A DNA stretch of 64,000 nt, from the NCBI RefSeq assembly GCF_902706195.1, contig NZ_CACSJO010000010.1:106166-170165 (forward strand), in the 5' to 3' direction. The position numbers and the translations under genes were made by a program. The stretch comes from Novosphingobium sp. 18050. Lineage in GTDB: Bacteria > Pseudomonadota > Alphaproteobacteria > Sphingomonadales > Sphingomonadaceae. Shown here piece after piece: positions 34,289-43,742 of the stretch (position 1 is the first letter of the stretch; each line of letters begins with the position of its first letter). Under the pieces are notes generated by a model. That model worked only from the letters and a program-made list of their open reading frames with translations, made no database searches and was not told the origin of the DNA.

Positions 34289-34951
34289 TTAACGGCGATT
34301 CCGGGGACGCGGGTCGTTCCATCGGAAATCATTGTCGGTGACGGGCACGTCGTAGCGCTGATTCGACAGGGAGATCGTGGTGCGCTTGTTCTGCGAATCG
34401 AGCGCGATCCAGTAAGTCAGTTCCAGCCCACCGGGAGCCGAGGCCTTGCGCGTAAAGATCAGCGTGATGACCCCGTATTCGGGATGGGTGCGATCACGCA
34501 CCTCGATGCTGACCACATTCGGGTTGCCGGTAGGCAGCACCTTGCCGAATCGCGCGACATCGCGCTTGGGGTCGAGCAACGCGCCGAGCGGGCTGTTGCT
34601 GATCGGCCAGCGCTGCACCTGACGTACATCGTAGTCGATGAGGGTCAGCGCCTTGCCGTCCCCGACGATGAGCATGTTGGCGCTCTTCTCGTACTGGAAA
34701 CGAATCTTGCCGGGGCGCTTGAGCGTCAGCACGCCGTTCACGGACTGGCCGGAGCGGTCGGTCTGGACGAAGTCCGCCTTCATGCTGTCGACCCCGCGCA
34801 GCGCCTCGACCGCCTGGTCGAGTTGCTTTGCATCGGCAGTGGCGGGCGGCGCCGCGATTGCCGGGATCGAAACCGTGAGGGCTGGAATGGAAAGCGCGGC
34901 CAAAGCGGCCGCGCCAACGCAGGATCGAAAAGTTCTGTTGGTACGGTTCAT
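34289..34951 (-). CDS. lolA: Outer-membrane lipoprotein carrier LolA
   Basis: Periplasmic chaperone that takes lipoproteins from LolCDE to the outer membrane. 220 aa. Signal peptide with a hydrophobic core AALAALSIPALTVSIPAIA cleaved near AA-PPAT, then MKADFVQTDRSGQSVNGVLTLKRPGKIRFQYEK and IVGDGKALTLIDYDVRQV, the strands of the half-barrel, and a C-terminal ISLSNQRYDVPVTDNDFRW. Usual length. No lolB seen nearby. Confidence 0.9.
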   Translation of the reverse strand: MNRTNRTFRSCVGAAALAALSIPALTVSIPAIAAPPATADAKQLDQAVEALRGVDSMKADFVQTDRSGQSVNGVLTLKRPGKIRFQYEKSANMLIVGDGKALTLIDYDVRQVQRWPISNSPLGALLDPKRDVARFGKVLPTGNPNVVSIEVRDRTHPEYGVITLIFTRKASAPGGLELTYWIALDSQNKRTTISLSNQRYDVPVTDNDFRWNDPRPRNRR

Positions 34952-34993
34952 GGCTTCCCCAATGGGTTCACAGCCTTGAACCGACCGTGAACC

Positions 34994-35161
34994 TTACTTG
35001 ATCTTGGCTTCCTTGAACTCGACATGCTTGCGCACGACGGGATCATACTTGCTGAAGCTCATCTTCTCGGTGGTGTTCCGGGGATTCTTCTTCGTGACGT
35101 AGAAAAATCCGGTGTCGGCAGTCGAGACCAGACGGATCTTGACGGTTGCGGGCTTCGCCAT
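34994..35161 (-). CDS. rpmG: 50S ribosomal protein L33
   Basis: 55-aa gene, ATG 35161 to TAA at 34994. The translation begins [20 protein letters not shown] and continues [21 protein letters not shown] and ends [10 protein letters not shown]. This is the zinc-free (C-minus) L33 form: no CxxC pairs. It lies 42 bases upstream of lolA on the same strand. Confidence 0.97.
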   Translation of the reverse strand: MAKPATVKIRLVSTADTGFFYVTKKNPRNTTEKMSFSKYDPVVRKHVEFKEAKIK

Positions 35162-35304
35162 GGCGGTTCCTGTACTCTCTAAGTTTCAGCCGCCCTGGCA
35201 GGCCGGCGTTTAAACAATACCACGAGGGCCGCATCTGCATGCTGCCCTGCAAGGCTGCGGCCCATGCAGAATCGGGCCCGCAAAGTCAAGCACCGGACGC
35301 CAAT

Positions 35305-36090
35305 TCAGGACAATGGAAACGACTTGATCGGCTCAAGAACGCCGAATTTCTCGCGCCGGGGCTTTCCATCGAGCGCTGGCAGGTGAAGTTCCGGGGCTTC
35401 GATGCCAGTATCGGGCAGGCGATCGAGGAAGTCGCGAATCAGGGTCAGACGGCCCTGCTTCTGGTCGTTGAAGTCCACCAGCGTCCATGGCGCATGCGCC
35501 GTGTGGGTAGCCTCCAGCATCGCTTCGCGGGCCAGAGTGTACTCGTCATACTTCTCCCGCGCAGCGATATCGACGGGCGAGAGCTTCCAGCGCTTTAGGG
35601 GGTCTGCGGCGCGTTCGGCAAGGCGTTCCTCCTGCTTCTCCTGGTCGCAGGCGAGCCAGTACTTGAACAGGAGAATGCCGTCGTCGACGAGCGCCTTCTC
35701 GAACAGCGGAGCGTGATGCAGGAAGGCCTCCACCTGGCCGTGGTCGGCATACCCCATCACCCGCTCGACCCCGGCCCGGTTGTACCATGAGCGGTCGAAC
35801 AGAACGATCTCTCCACGCGCAGGCAGGTGCGGGACATAACGCTGGAAGTACCACTCCCCCTGTTCGCGCTCGCTCGGCGCGGCGAGCGCCACCGTGCGGC
35901 ACTGCCGGGGGTTGAGCTGGCCGGACAGCGCCTTGATCGCGCCGCCCTTGCCGGCAGTGTCGCGCCCTTCGAAAAGGACGAGAATGCGAGCGGAGGTCTT
36001 CTGCGCCCAGCGCGCCATGGCGACCAGCTCCTCCTCCATCGGTTCGAGGAGCCTGTCGTAATCCTTGCGCCCCAGCTTGCCCTCACCCAT
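35305..36090 (-). CDS. ppk2: Polyphosphate kinase 2 (PPK2)
   Basis: Transfers phosphate between polyphosphate and nucleotides. 261 aa single-domain enzyme. Walker A FEGRDTAGKGGAIKAL, Walker B and lid VLFDRSWYNRAGVERVMGY, then LLFKYWLACDQEKQEERL, RWKLSPVDIAAREKYDEYT and the final TLVDFNDQKQGRLTLIRDFL. Single-domain length and motifs point to class I (mainly GDP or ADP phosphorylation), though the nucleotide cannot be fixed by eye. Begins 6 bases after uppP and is probably co-transcribed. Confidence 0.93.
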   Translation of the reverse strand: MGEGKLGRKDYDRLLEPMEEELVAMARWAQKTSARILVLFEGRDTAGKGGAIKALSGQLNPRQCRTVALAAPSEREQGEWYFQRYVPHLPARGEIVLFDRSWYNRAGVERVMGYADHGQVEAFLHHAPLFEKALVDDGILLFKYWLACDQEKQEERLAERAADPLKRWKLSPVDIAAREKYDEYTLAREAMLEATHTAHAPWTLVDFNDQKQGRLTLIRDFLDRLPDTGIEAPELHLPALDGKPRREKFGVLEPIKSFPLS

Positions 36091-36096
36091 GCCTGC

Positions 36097-36909
36097 TTAC
36101 ACTCTCGATAGAAGGAACAGCGCCAGCGCTCCTGCAACGATGCGATACCACGCGAAAGGCGCGAAACCGGACTTGCTGACGAAGGCCATGAACGCCTTGA
36201 TGACAACGAGCGCCACCACGAAGGAAACGAAGAAGCCGATTGCGATCTCGTTCCAGCCCACAACGCCAGTGCCTGCCATCAGTTCCTCGCGCGCGCCCAG
36301 CAGTTCCAGCGTGGTCGCGCCGACCATCGTGGGAACGGCGAGGAAAAAGCTGAATTCGGCGGCGGTGCGGCGTTCCACGCCCATCGCCAGCGCGCCCATG
36401 ATCGTCGCGCCCGAACGGCTGACGCCCGGCACCATCGCGAGGCACTGCGCAAGGCCGACGCCGATGCACTGCTTGGCGGGCAGTTCGGCCACGCCTGTCA
36501 GCGGGCCCGGTTTGGCGATCTTCTCGACACCGAGAATTGCGAAGCCGCCGATGATCAGCGCCCAGGCAACCACGGCCGGCTCACCCAGCAGCGCGTCGAT
36601 GTAGTTCTTGAGGAGGAGGCCGAGAATGGCCGAGGGGATGAATGCCAGCAGCACGTTGCGCACGAAGCGGATCGAGGTGGGATTGAGCTTGAGAAGGCCC
36701 GTGCCGACGGCCCAGAAAGTGCGCCAGAACTGCACGATCACAGCCAGGATCGCGCCCAGCTGTATGACGATGTTGAATGTCGCCCACTGGCTCGAATCGT
36801 AGCCGAAGAGGCGGGTGGCAAGGATGAGATGGCCGGTCGAAGAGACGGGCAGGAACTCGGTGAGGCCCTCGACAATGCCGAGGAGGATCGCGGTGAAGGT
36901 AAGGTCCAT
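36097..36909 (-). CDS. uppP: Undecaprenyl-diphosphatase UppP (BacA)
   Basis: Recycles undecaprenyl pyrophosphate for peptidoglycan synthesis. 270 aa with about eight membrane segments. The signature GIVEGLTEFLPVSSTGHLIL (catalytic Glu and Ser) lies at the N-terminus and VPGVSRSGATIMGAL supplies the conserved Arg. Start ATG 36909; GTG 36915 is two codons upstream. ppk2 follows closely. Confidence 0.96.
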   Translation of the reverse strand: MDLTFTAILLGIVEGLTEFLPVSSTGHLILATRLFGYDSSQWATFNIVIQLGAILAVIVQFWRTFWAVGTGLLKLNPTSIRFVRNVLLAFIPSAILGLLLKNYIDALLGEPAVVAWALIIGGFAILGVEKIAKPGPLTGVAELPAKQCIGVGLAQCLAMVPGVSRSGATIMGALAMGVERRTAAEFSFFLAVPTMVGATTLELLGAREELMAGTGVVGWNEIAIGFFVSFVVALVVIKAFMAFVSKSGFAPFAWYRIVAGALALFLLSRV

Positions 36910-37054
36910 GAGCACGAGGTCATGCCGTACGGCGGTGCCAAGTCAACCGGTGACGTGCTGCGATGCGGAAATTTTGCCGGGCATTGAAAATGCCGGCGCT
37001 CCGATGGCCCACCCGGCCGCGACTGCCCTCGCCTGACGGCTCGGCAATCCCGCT

Positions 37055-37076
37055 CCCCTCCCGCAAGCGGGAGGGG
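37055..37076 (-). terminator. Hairpin after the M13 peptidase gene
   Basis: CCCCTCCCGC-AA-GCGGGAGGGG, 10 perfect pairs, 25 bases beyond the peptidase stop on the minus strand. No T-run. This sequence is also a frequent intergenic palindrome in sphingomonads. Confidence 0.5.
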
Positions 37077-37100
37077 CCGGGGGTGAGCCTGCGCAGGGGC

Positions 37101-39254
37101 TTACCAGATACGGACGCGGTCCTTAGGCGCAAGGTACAGCGTCTGACCCGGCTTCACGCCGAACGCCTTGTACCATTCGTCGAAGTTGCGAACGATCCCG
37201 TTGATGCGGTACTGCGGCGGCGAGTGGGGATCGGTGATCAGGAACTGGCGTGCCTGTGCCTCGCGCACCTTCGAGCGCCAGACCTGCGCCCAGCCCATGA
37301 AGAAGCGCTGGTCACCGGTGAACCCGTCGATCACCGGCGCCGGCTTGCCGTTCAGCGAGAGCTTGTAGGCGCGGTAGGCAAGGCTGAGCCCACCGAGGTC
37401 GCCGATGTTCTCGCCCATCGTGAGGTGACCGTTGACGCAGGTCTTGCCGTCATCGAACGGGCAGAGCGCATCATACTGCGCCGCCAGCTTGTCCTGCAGC
37501 TTCTCGAACGCGGCCTTGTCGGCCGGGGTCCACCAGTCCCGAAGGTTGCCGGTGCCGTCGGACTTAGCGCCCTGGTCGTCGAAGCCATGGCCCATTTCGT
37601 GGCCGATCACTGCGCCGATACCGCCATAGTTGACCGCCGGGTCCGCCGTAAGATTGAAGAACGGCGGCTGCAGGATCGCGGCGGGGAAGACGATCTCGTT
37701 GAAGGTCGAATTGTAGTAGGCGTTGACCGTCTCGGGCAGCATCCCCCACTCGGCGCGGTCGACGTTCTGGCCGATGCGGTTCATGTCGAAGGCGCTCTGC
37801 CAGGCACCGGCAGCAACCACGTTGCCCAGCGGATCGGTGGGCGAGAAGGCAAGCCCGTCATAGGTCTTGAACGTGGCCGGCGCGCCGATCTTGGGCGTGA
37901 AGGCGTCCAGCTTGGCTTTCGCCTCGACGCGGGTGGCGGGGCTCATCCACGCCAGGTCCTTGAGATTGACGCCCATCGCCTTGCGCAGGTTGGCGACAAG
38001 GTCGGTCATCGCCGCCTTCTGCTCGGCCGGGAAATACTTCGCGGCGTAGATCTTGCCGACCAGTTCACCGGCCATGCCTTCGACCGCCGCGATGCCGCGC
38101 TTCCAGCGGGCGCGCTGCTCGGGCTGCCCGGAGAGCGTCTTGCCGTAGAACGCGAAGCGCGCGTCGTCGATATCGGACGGCAGGACCGTGGCGTTGTCGC
38201 TGAGGAAGTGCGCCGCCATGTAGGCTTGCCAGGTCGCGACCGGCACGGTGTCGACCAGCTTGATGACCGCCGGCACACCGCCGCCGAACAGCGTCTGCGC
38301 CTTTGCCGCATCGATGCGGGCAGTCTTCAGTTCCTCGGCCGTGGGCGGGATTTCGGCGGCCAGCACATAAGTCGCCTTCTGCGCGCCGAGGCTGGTGAGG
38401 AAGCCCTTCACCACGCCGGGCGAACCCATCGCCTCGAATTCGGCCACGGGCAGCTTGTTGTAGGTGAGGTCTGGGTTACGGGCAGCGGCACGGTCCCAGT
38501 CGGCCTGGGCGATGCTGGTCTCCAGCGCGAGCACGGCCTTGGCCGCGCCTTGCGCGTCTGCATAGCCGGCCTTGCCGAGCAGGAACGCGAGGTAAGTCTG
38601 GTACTGGGCGCGCAAGGCGACCGAACGCTCGTCGTTCTTGAGGTAATAGTCGCGGTCGGGCAGGCCAAGGCCGGAGACGCCGATGTTGAGCGCGTAGATG
38701 TCGCTCTGCTTGTCGTCGGCCCCCACATAGGCGCCGAGCGGCGAGGCGTAGCCGGGCTGACCGAACAGATGGGCGAGATCGGCGGGGGTCTTCGCCGCCT
38801 TGATCCGGTCGAGGTAGGGCTTGGCCGGAGCGAGGCCTGCCGCATTGATCGCAGCGGTATCCATGAACGCCTTGTAGGCGGCCGCGATGCGCGCAGCGTC
38901 GGAACCCGGTGCGGGGTTGGAGGCGACCAGCTCGTCGAGAATCGCGTGGACGCGCTGTTCGGACAGGTCGTTCAGTTCGAGGAACGAGCCCCAACGCGTG
39001 CGGTCGGCGGGCAGCTCAACCGTCTTGTTCCAGGTGCCATTGACGTAGGCATCGAAATCGTCACCCGGTTTGACCGACTTGTCGATCCACTGGGTCTGGA
39101 CGCCGAACTTGCCCCAGTCGGCCGAAGGCGCGAGCGACGGCTTTGCGGAAGGTGCAGCCTCCTGCGCGGTGGCAATGCCGGAAAGGCCAAAGCCAAGAGC
39201 GAAAACGGAAACAGCGGCGCTCGAAGCGAGCACCTTGCTGGAGAAGCGGGGCAT
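37101..39254 (-). CDS. M13 (neprilysin-like) zinc metallopeptidase
   Basis: Exported endopeptidase of 717 aa. Signal peptide (about 1-30, ending SGIATAQEA). The M13_N helical domain runs to about residue 500. The catalytic domain has VNAYYNSTFNEIVFPAAILQPPFF (substrate strand), zinc motif IGHEMGHGFDD with the catalytic Glu, and GENIGDLGGLSLAY supplying the third ligand. The C-terminus ends DRVRIW, matching the conserved xxxW end. The substrate is probably short peptides in the periplasm. Confidence 0.95.
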   Translation of the reverse strand: MPRFSSKVLASSAAVSVFALGFGLSGIATAQEAAPSAKPSLAPSADWGKFGVQTQWIDKSVKPGDDFDAYVNGTWNKTVELPADRTRWGSFLELNDLSEQRVHAILDELVASNPAPGSDAARIAAAYKAFMDTAAINAAGLAPAKPYLDRIKAAKTPADLAHLFGQPGYASPLGAYVGADDKQSDIYALNIGVSGLGLPDRDYYLKNDERSVALRAQYQTYLAFLLGKAGYADAQGAAKAVLALETSIAQADWDRAAARNPDLTYNKLPVAEFEAMGSPGVVKGFLTSLGAQKATYVLAAEIPPTAEELKTARIDAAKAQTLFGGGVPAVIKLVDTVPVATWQAYMAAHFLSDNATVLPSDIDDARFAFYGKTLSGQPEQRARWKRGIAAVEGMAGELVGKIYAAKYFPAEQKAAMTDLVANLRKAMGVNLKDLAWMSPATRVEAKAKLDAFTPKIGAPATFKTYDGLAFSPTDPLGNVVAAGAWQSAFDMNRIGQNVDRAEWGMLPETVNAYYNSTFNEIVFPAAILQPPFFNLTADPAVNYGGIGAVIGHEMGHGFDDQGAKSDGTGNLRDWWTPADKAAFEKLQDKLAAQYDALCPFDDGKTCVNGHLTMGENIGDLGGLSLAYRAYKLSLNGKPAPVIDGFTGDQRFFMGWAQVWRSKVREAQARQFLITDPHSPPQYRINGIVRNFDEWYKAFGVKPGQTLYLAPKDRVRIW

Positions 39255-39502
39255 GTCCTGACCTTTTCGTGAAATTGGGGGTTACGACAGGATATTACGG
39301 CAGGGCCACGAAGGCCCTCGATGGCGCGCAACATAATTGTCATGTCGCGCAATGCCAGTCGAAAATGGCGTCAGATCGGCTCTGCCTTGCGGTGAGCGCC
39401 CAAATCACGCTCGAACGCGGCAGACGTGTGTCCGCGAGGAGACGCCCACACAGGCTGCGCCCACCATTGATCGCACTCGTGGATGTGTTGTTCGGGCAGG
39501 CT

Positions 39503-41326
39503 TCAGCCCAGCGGAACGATCGGCGGGCTGTCGAACTGCAGTGAGGCAAGGCGCGCGTAGAGGCCGCCGGCCCGCGTCAGACTTTCGTGCGTGCCCTGTT
39601 CGACGATGCGGCCGTCATCCATGACGATGATGCGGTCGGCCTGGCGCACAGTGGCGAGACGGTGGGCGATGACCAGAGTGGTGCGGTGGGCCATCAACTT
39701 TTCGAGGGCGTCCTGCACCAGTCGCTCGCTCTCGGCATCGAGCGCGCTGGTCGCCTCGTCGAGGAGCAGGATCGGCACGTCACGCAGCAGCGCGCGGGCA
39801 ATCGCAATGCGCTGGCGCTGGCCGCCCGAAAGCCGTGCGCCGTCTTCGCCCAGGAACGTATCCAGGCCTTGCGGCAGCGCACGCAGGAAGCCTTCCGCGT
39901 TGGCCGCTTTGGCCGCTTCCCAGATCGCGGCGTCGTCCGCCTGCCAGTTGCCATAGCGCAGGTTGTCGCGGGCGCTGGCAGCGAACAGCACTCCGTCCTG
40001 AGGGACAAGCGCGATCCGCGCGCGAATCTGCCCCGGATCGGCAGAGGCGAGCGGCACTCCATCAATCTTGATGGCGCCGCTCTGCGGATCGTAGAAACGC
40101 TCGGCCAGCTGGAACAGTGTCGACTTGCCGGCACCCGAGGGGCCGACGATCGCTACCGTCTCGCCCGGCTCTATGGTCAGGCTGAAATCGTGCAGTGCCG
40201 GCAGTTCGGGACGCGAGGGATAACGGAACGTCACCCGCTCGAACGCGAGCTTGCCGCGCGGCGGCTCGGGCAGCAGCAGGGGGCGGGCAGGCGCGGCAAT
40301 GGCAGGGCGCTCGCCCAGCAGTTCGGCAAGGCGGCTGGCCGCGCCTGCACCGCGCACAAGGTCGCCATAGACCTCGGTCAGCGAGCCGAAAGCACCCGCG
40401 ACGATGCCCGCCGTGACCACGAAGGCGGCAATCGTGCCGCCCGTGATCGAGCCGGCGGCGACTCCGACGGCTCCGCACCACATGATGACGGTGATCGAAC
40501 CGAAGATAAGGAACATGATCACAGCGGTCATGACCGAGCGGATAAAAATGCGCTTCTTGCCGGTATCGAACGTGCGCTCGACAGCAGCCGTGAAACGCTC
40601 ATGCTCCCGGCCTTCCTGATTGAACGCCTGCACTATCTTTATCGCGCCAAGCACTTCGCCGGTCAGCGCACCGATGTCAGCAACGCGGTCCTGGCTCGAT
40701 CGCGAGACGGCCCGCAGCCGCCGTCCGAAAATGGCGATAGGCACGATCACAACGGGAATGGCGATGATCAGACCCGCGGTCAGCCGTGGCTCCAGCGCAA
40801 AGAGGTAGAATACCCCGCCGATCGCCATGATGGCATTGCGCAGCGCGACCGATACCGTTGTGCCCACGATCTGTTCGATGATCGCCGTGTCGGCGGTCAG
40901 GCGCGAGGAGATTTCCTTGGGACTGTTTTCCTCGAAAAAACCGGGGGCCAGCGTAAGCATGTGCCGCTGCACCCTGAGGCGGATGTCGGCGATGACCCGC
41001 TCCCCCAGCCACGAGACCGAATAGAACCGGATCGCGGTCGCGACGGCGAGCACAACCACCACGCAGAGCAGAGCCGCGAACCACCAGCGGATCGCATGAG
41101 GATCGGCCCCCTTCGCGAACCCCTGGTCGATGATCTGCCGGAAGCCGAAGGGGATCGCCAGCGTCGAGGTCGCCGTGGTGATCAGCGCCAGGCCTGCCGT
41201 GGCCATCCAGCCGGGATACTTGAGCATCTCTCGCCAGACCATGCGCAAGGGGCCAAGGCTCCTGCTGCGCTGTGCCGGTGCGGCTGTGTCTTCAGATGAA
41301 GCGGAAATGCCCTGCGTCGCGTCCAT
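39503..41326 (-). CDS. ABC transporter half-molecule, MsbA/exporter type
   Basis: 607-aa fused permease-ATPase that would act as a homodimer. Six membrane segments in the first 330 residues, then the ATPase: Walker A VGPSGAGKSTLF, Q loop LVPQDGVLFAAS, signature LSGGQRQRIAIARALL, Walker B ILLLDEATSALDAES and the H loop VIAHRLATV. Similar to MsbA and to heterologous lipid or drug exporters of subfamily B; the substrate cannot be fixed. The 250 bases between it and the M13 peptidase start hold no gene. Confidence 0.9.
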   Translation of the reverse strand: MDATQGISASSEDTAAPAQRSRSLGPLRMVWREMLKYPGWMATAGLALITTATSTLAIPFGFRQIIDQGFAKGADPHAIRWWFAALLCVVVVLAVATAIRFYSVSWLGERVIADIRLRVQRHMLTLAPGFFEENSPKEISSRLTADTAIIEQIVGTTVSVALRNAIMAIGGVFYLFALEPRLTAGLIIAIPVVIVPIAIFGRRLRAVSRSSQDRVADIGALTGEVLGAIKIVQAFNQEGREHERFTAAVERTFDTGKKRIFIRSVMTAVIMFLIFGSITVIMWCGAVGVAAGSITGGTIAAFVVTAGIVAGAFGSLTEVYGDLVRGAGAASRLAELLGERPAIAAPARPLLLPEPPRGKLAFERVTFRYPSRPELPALHDFSLTIEPGETVAIVGPSGAGKSTLFQLAERFYDPQSGAIKIDGVPLASADPGQIRARIALVPQDGVLFAASARDNLRYGNWQADDAAIWEAAKAANAEGFLRALPQGLDTFLGEDGARLSGGQRQRIAIARALLRDVPILLLDEATSALDAESERLVQDALEKLMAHRTTLVIAHRLATVRQADRIIVMDDGRIVEQGTHESLTRAGGLYARLASLQFDSPPIVPLG

Positions 41327-41551
41327 TGCGCGCCCTTACAGCCTAGCGCCGCCAAGGAAAAGGCCCCCTTCGTACAAGGGCTGCCGGCAAGCCAGAGCGT
41401 CAGAACATGGCAGCTTCGCGACGAAGCGATGGTGTTGCGCGAAATAAGACTGACTGATTTCGTAATTGCCGCATTGCACCATCAAGCCCTAGTGCCCAGA
41501 TCGTGGATTAATTGCCCGATTGACGGCCGAATTTCGGCCAGGAGAATCACT

Positions 41552-42796
41552 TTGCTTTACAACGCCTATGAATTGCAGCGCACGATGCTGAGCGGCGCCG
41601 CCGCCTGGGCTTCGGTCGGCGCGGAAATGCTTAGCAATCCCAAGCTTCCAATGGGTTACTTCGGCTTCGGCCCCGTCATGGCCTCGGCACTGGACGTATT
41701 CGCACACGCCGCTGCGCCGCGCGGCAAGCCCGCTTTCGACATCGAGACGGTGACCGTGGGCGGAAAGATTTATCCCGTGACCGAATCGATCGTGGTCCAC
41801 CGTCCCTTCGGCAACCTGCTGCGATTCGAGCATCCGGGCCTGCCCGCAAATGTCCCCAAGCTGCTGATTGTCGCACCGATGAGTGGCCATTACGCCACGC
41901 TGCTGCGCGGCACCGTGGCACGCATGGCGGAAAGCTGCGAGGTCTACATCACCGACTGGGCCGACGCCAAGCTGGTTCCCGCCAGCGCCGGCAGGTTCGA
42001 CCTCGACGACTATATCGACTATGTGATCGGCTTCCTCGAACACATCGGGCCCGGTGCGCATGTGCTGGCGGTGTGCCAGCCTTCAGTCCCCGCCTACGCG
42101 GCCACCGCGATCATGGGCGCGAAGGAACACCCCTGCCGCCCCGCCACGCTGACCATGATGGGCGGCCCGATCGACACCCGCGAAGCACCCACCAGCGTCA
42201 ACGACGTGGCAATGCAGCAGCCGCTGTCATGGTTCGAAAACAACGTCGTCGCCACCGTGCCGCAGATGTATCCGGGTGCGGGCCGCCAGGTCTATCCGGG
42301 CTTCCTGCAGTTGGCCGGCTTCATGGCGATGAACCTGGGCAGCCACATGATGAGCCATTATGGCATGTTCAAGCACATGGTTGCCGGCGACGGCGACAGC
42401 GCCGATTCCACCAAGGCGTTCTACGATGAATACCGCGCGGTTTGCGACATGACCGCCGACTTCTATCTTCAGACTGTCGAACACGTGTTCCAGAAGCACT
42501 CGCTGCCCAAGGGCGAATTCGTCCACCGCGGCGAGGTCATCGATCTGTCGGGTATCCGCGACACGGCACTCCTGGCGGTCGAGGGTGAGCGTGACGATAT
42601 CTCCGGCATTGGCCAGACCCGCGCCGCTCTGCACCTGGCGAGCCACCTGCCCGAGAAGCGCAAGAAGTACTACCTCGCCGAGGAAGTGGGTCATTACGGC
42701 ATCTTCAACGGTAGCAAGTGGCGCAATCGAATCGCCCCGGTGGTGGAAGACTGGATCGCCCAGCACAGCCGCAAGTCTTTGAAAGTTGTGGCCTGA
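41552..42796 (+). CDS. phaZ: Intracellular polyhydroxyalkanoate depolymerase PhaZ
   Basis: Mobilises stored PHA. 414 aa from TTG 41552, with AGGAG 7 bases upstream; this start gives the family N-terminus MLYNAYELQRTML. The nucleophile is Cys175 in VLAVCQPSVPA, the Cys variant of the lipase box found in intracellular depolymerases; the acid lies in GERDDISGIGQT and the His in EEVGHYGIFNG. No signal peptide. It complements phaC and the phasin at 1-4.5 kb but is unlinked to them and lacks the clear TGC/GCA operators. Confidence 0.93.
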   Translation: MLYNAYELQRTMLSGAAAWASVGAEMLSNPKLPMGYFGFGPVMASALDVFAHAAAPRGKPAFDIETVTVGGKIYPVTESIVVHRPFGNLLRFEHPGLPANVPKLLIVAPMSGHYATLLRGTVARMAESCEVYITDWADAKLVPASAGRFDLDDYIDYVIGFLEHIGPGAHVLAVCQPSVPAYAATAIMGAKEHPCRPATLTMMGGPIDTREAPTSVNDVAMQQPLSWFENNVVATVPQMYPGAGRQVYPGFLQLAGFMAMNLGSHMMSHYGMFKHMVAGDGDSADSTKAFYDEYRAVCDMTADFYLQTVEHVFQKHSLPKGEFVHRGEVIDLSGIRDTALLAVEGERDDISGIGQTRAALHLASHLPEKRKKYYLAEEVGHYGIFNGSKWRNRIAPVVEDWIAQHSRKSLKVVA

Positions 42797-42806
42797 CGCA
42801 GAACCC

Positions 42807-42837
42807 GCGTGGTCCCGGACACGGACCGGGACCACGC
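42807..42837 (+). terminator. Hairpin after phaZ
   Basis: Perfect 12-base stem GCGTGGTCCCGG / CCGGGACCACGC with a 7-base loop, 11 bases after the phaZ stop, followed by ATTCCTAT. Probable terminator. Confidence 0.7.
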
Positions 42838-42949
42838 ATTCCTATGGATTGCCGCCGCCCCGCGCAGTTGCGCCAGAGCGCTCCGCCGGTGCGCCGACCG
42901 CTCGACGAGACGGTAGATCGCTGCGACCTGTTGTGTTATTAGTGCAACT

Positions 42950-43669
42950 ATGGATCGCACCCATTCCCGGCGGAAAGTACTTCAGGGCAGTCTGGTCGCA
43001 GGCCTCGGCCTCGCCCTGCCATCCCGCGCCTTCGCGGCGGAAGAACTCAATTCCGGCGTGGCAGCACCCGGCGAAGGCGCTCCCGCCACTCTGGCAAGCA
43101 CCTTCCCGACCGGCCTTTCCTCCGCTCCGGCGCTGGCCAGCGGACTGACCTCATATCAGAACCGCGTCCTTCAGGTCGCCTCGCTTCAGGCGCAGCGCGT
43201 GCGCGGGCACCTGTGGCGCGCGGACATCGTCGGCATCGTCGATTTCGCGCAGCCCTCGTGGAAACCGCGCCTGCACTTCGCCAATCTGGAGAACGGGACC
43301 GTTCGCTCGTTCCTGGTCGCCCACGGACGCGGCTCCGACCCGGCGCACAGTGGCTGGCTGCAAAGCTTTTCCAACACCCCCGGCTCCGAGGCCACCTCGC
43401 GCGGGGCCTACCTCACCGCAGAGTGGTACAAGGGCAAATACGGCACCTCAATCCGCCTCGTCGGGCTGGACAATGACAACTCAATGGCGCTGCCACGCGC
43501 GATCGTCATGCACCCGGCCTGGTACGTGGACCCCACCATGATCGAAAAGTGGGGCAAGCTCGGTCGCAGCGAAGGCTGCTTCGCTATGAGCAATACCGAC
43601 TTCAACGAAGCGCTCTGGCACATCTCGGGTGGACGCCTGCTGTTCGCGGACCGCATCGGCGAAGGCTGA
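42950..43669 (+). CDS. Murein L,D-transpeptidase-like catalytic-domain protein (YkuD_2 type)
   Basis: 239 aa, exported: the N-terminus RTHSRRKVLQGSLVAGLGLAL with AFA-A cleavage is a Tat- or Sec-type signal. The conserved region includes FLVAHGRGSDPAHSG, VMHPAWYV and the catalytic RSEGCFAMSN (Cys, with preceding Ser-Glu-Gly). This is the family annotated as L,D-transpeptidase catalytic-domain proteins in alphaproteobacteria; cross-linking activity itself is not proven for this branch. Own promoter region after the phaZ terminator. Confidence 0.85.
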   Translation: MDRTHSRRKVLQGSLVAGLGLALPSRAFAAEELNSGVAAPGEGAPATLASTFPTGLSSAPALASGLTSYQNRVLQVASLQAQRVRGHLWRADIVGIVDFAQPSWKPRLHFANLENGTVRSFLVAHGRGSDPAHSGWLQSFSNTPGSEATSRGAYLTAEWYKGKYGTSIRLVGLDNDNSMALPRAIVMHPAWYVDPTMIEKWGKLGRSEGCFAMSNTDFNEALWHISGGRLLFADRIGEG

Positions 43670-43742
43670 TCCTCCGCCCACGCAACAGACAAACGTCAAG
43701 GCCGGTTAGACACGGGACCCTCCCAATGATACGGGGTGGATC

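Noticed and set aside
34120..34332. 70-residue open frame in the xthA-lolA gap
   Set aside because: No ribosome binding site, overlaps the lolA end and the structured RNA; composition not protein-like.
36963..39272. A 769-residue open frame on the plus strand opposite the M13 peptidase gene
   Set aside because: It is the mirror of a GC-biased coding strand: no family motif, no ribosome binding site, and the minus strand has the full peptidase signature.
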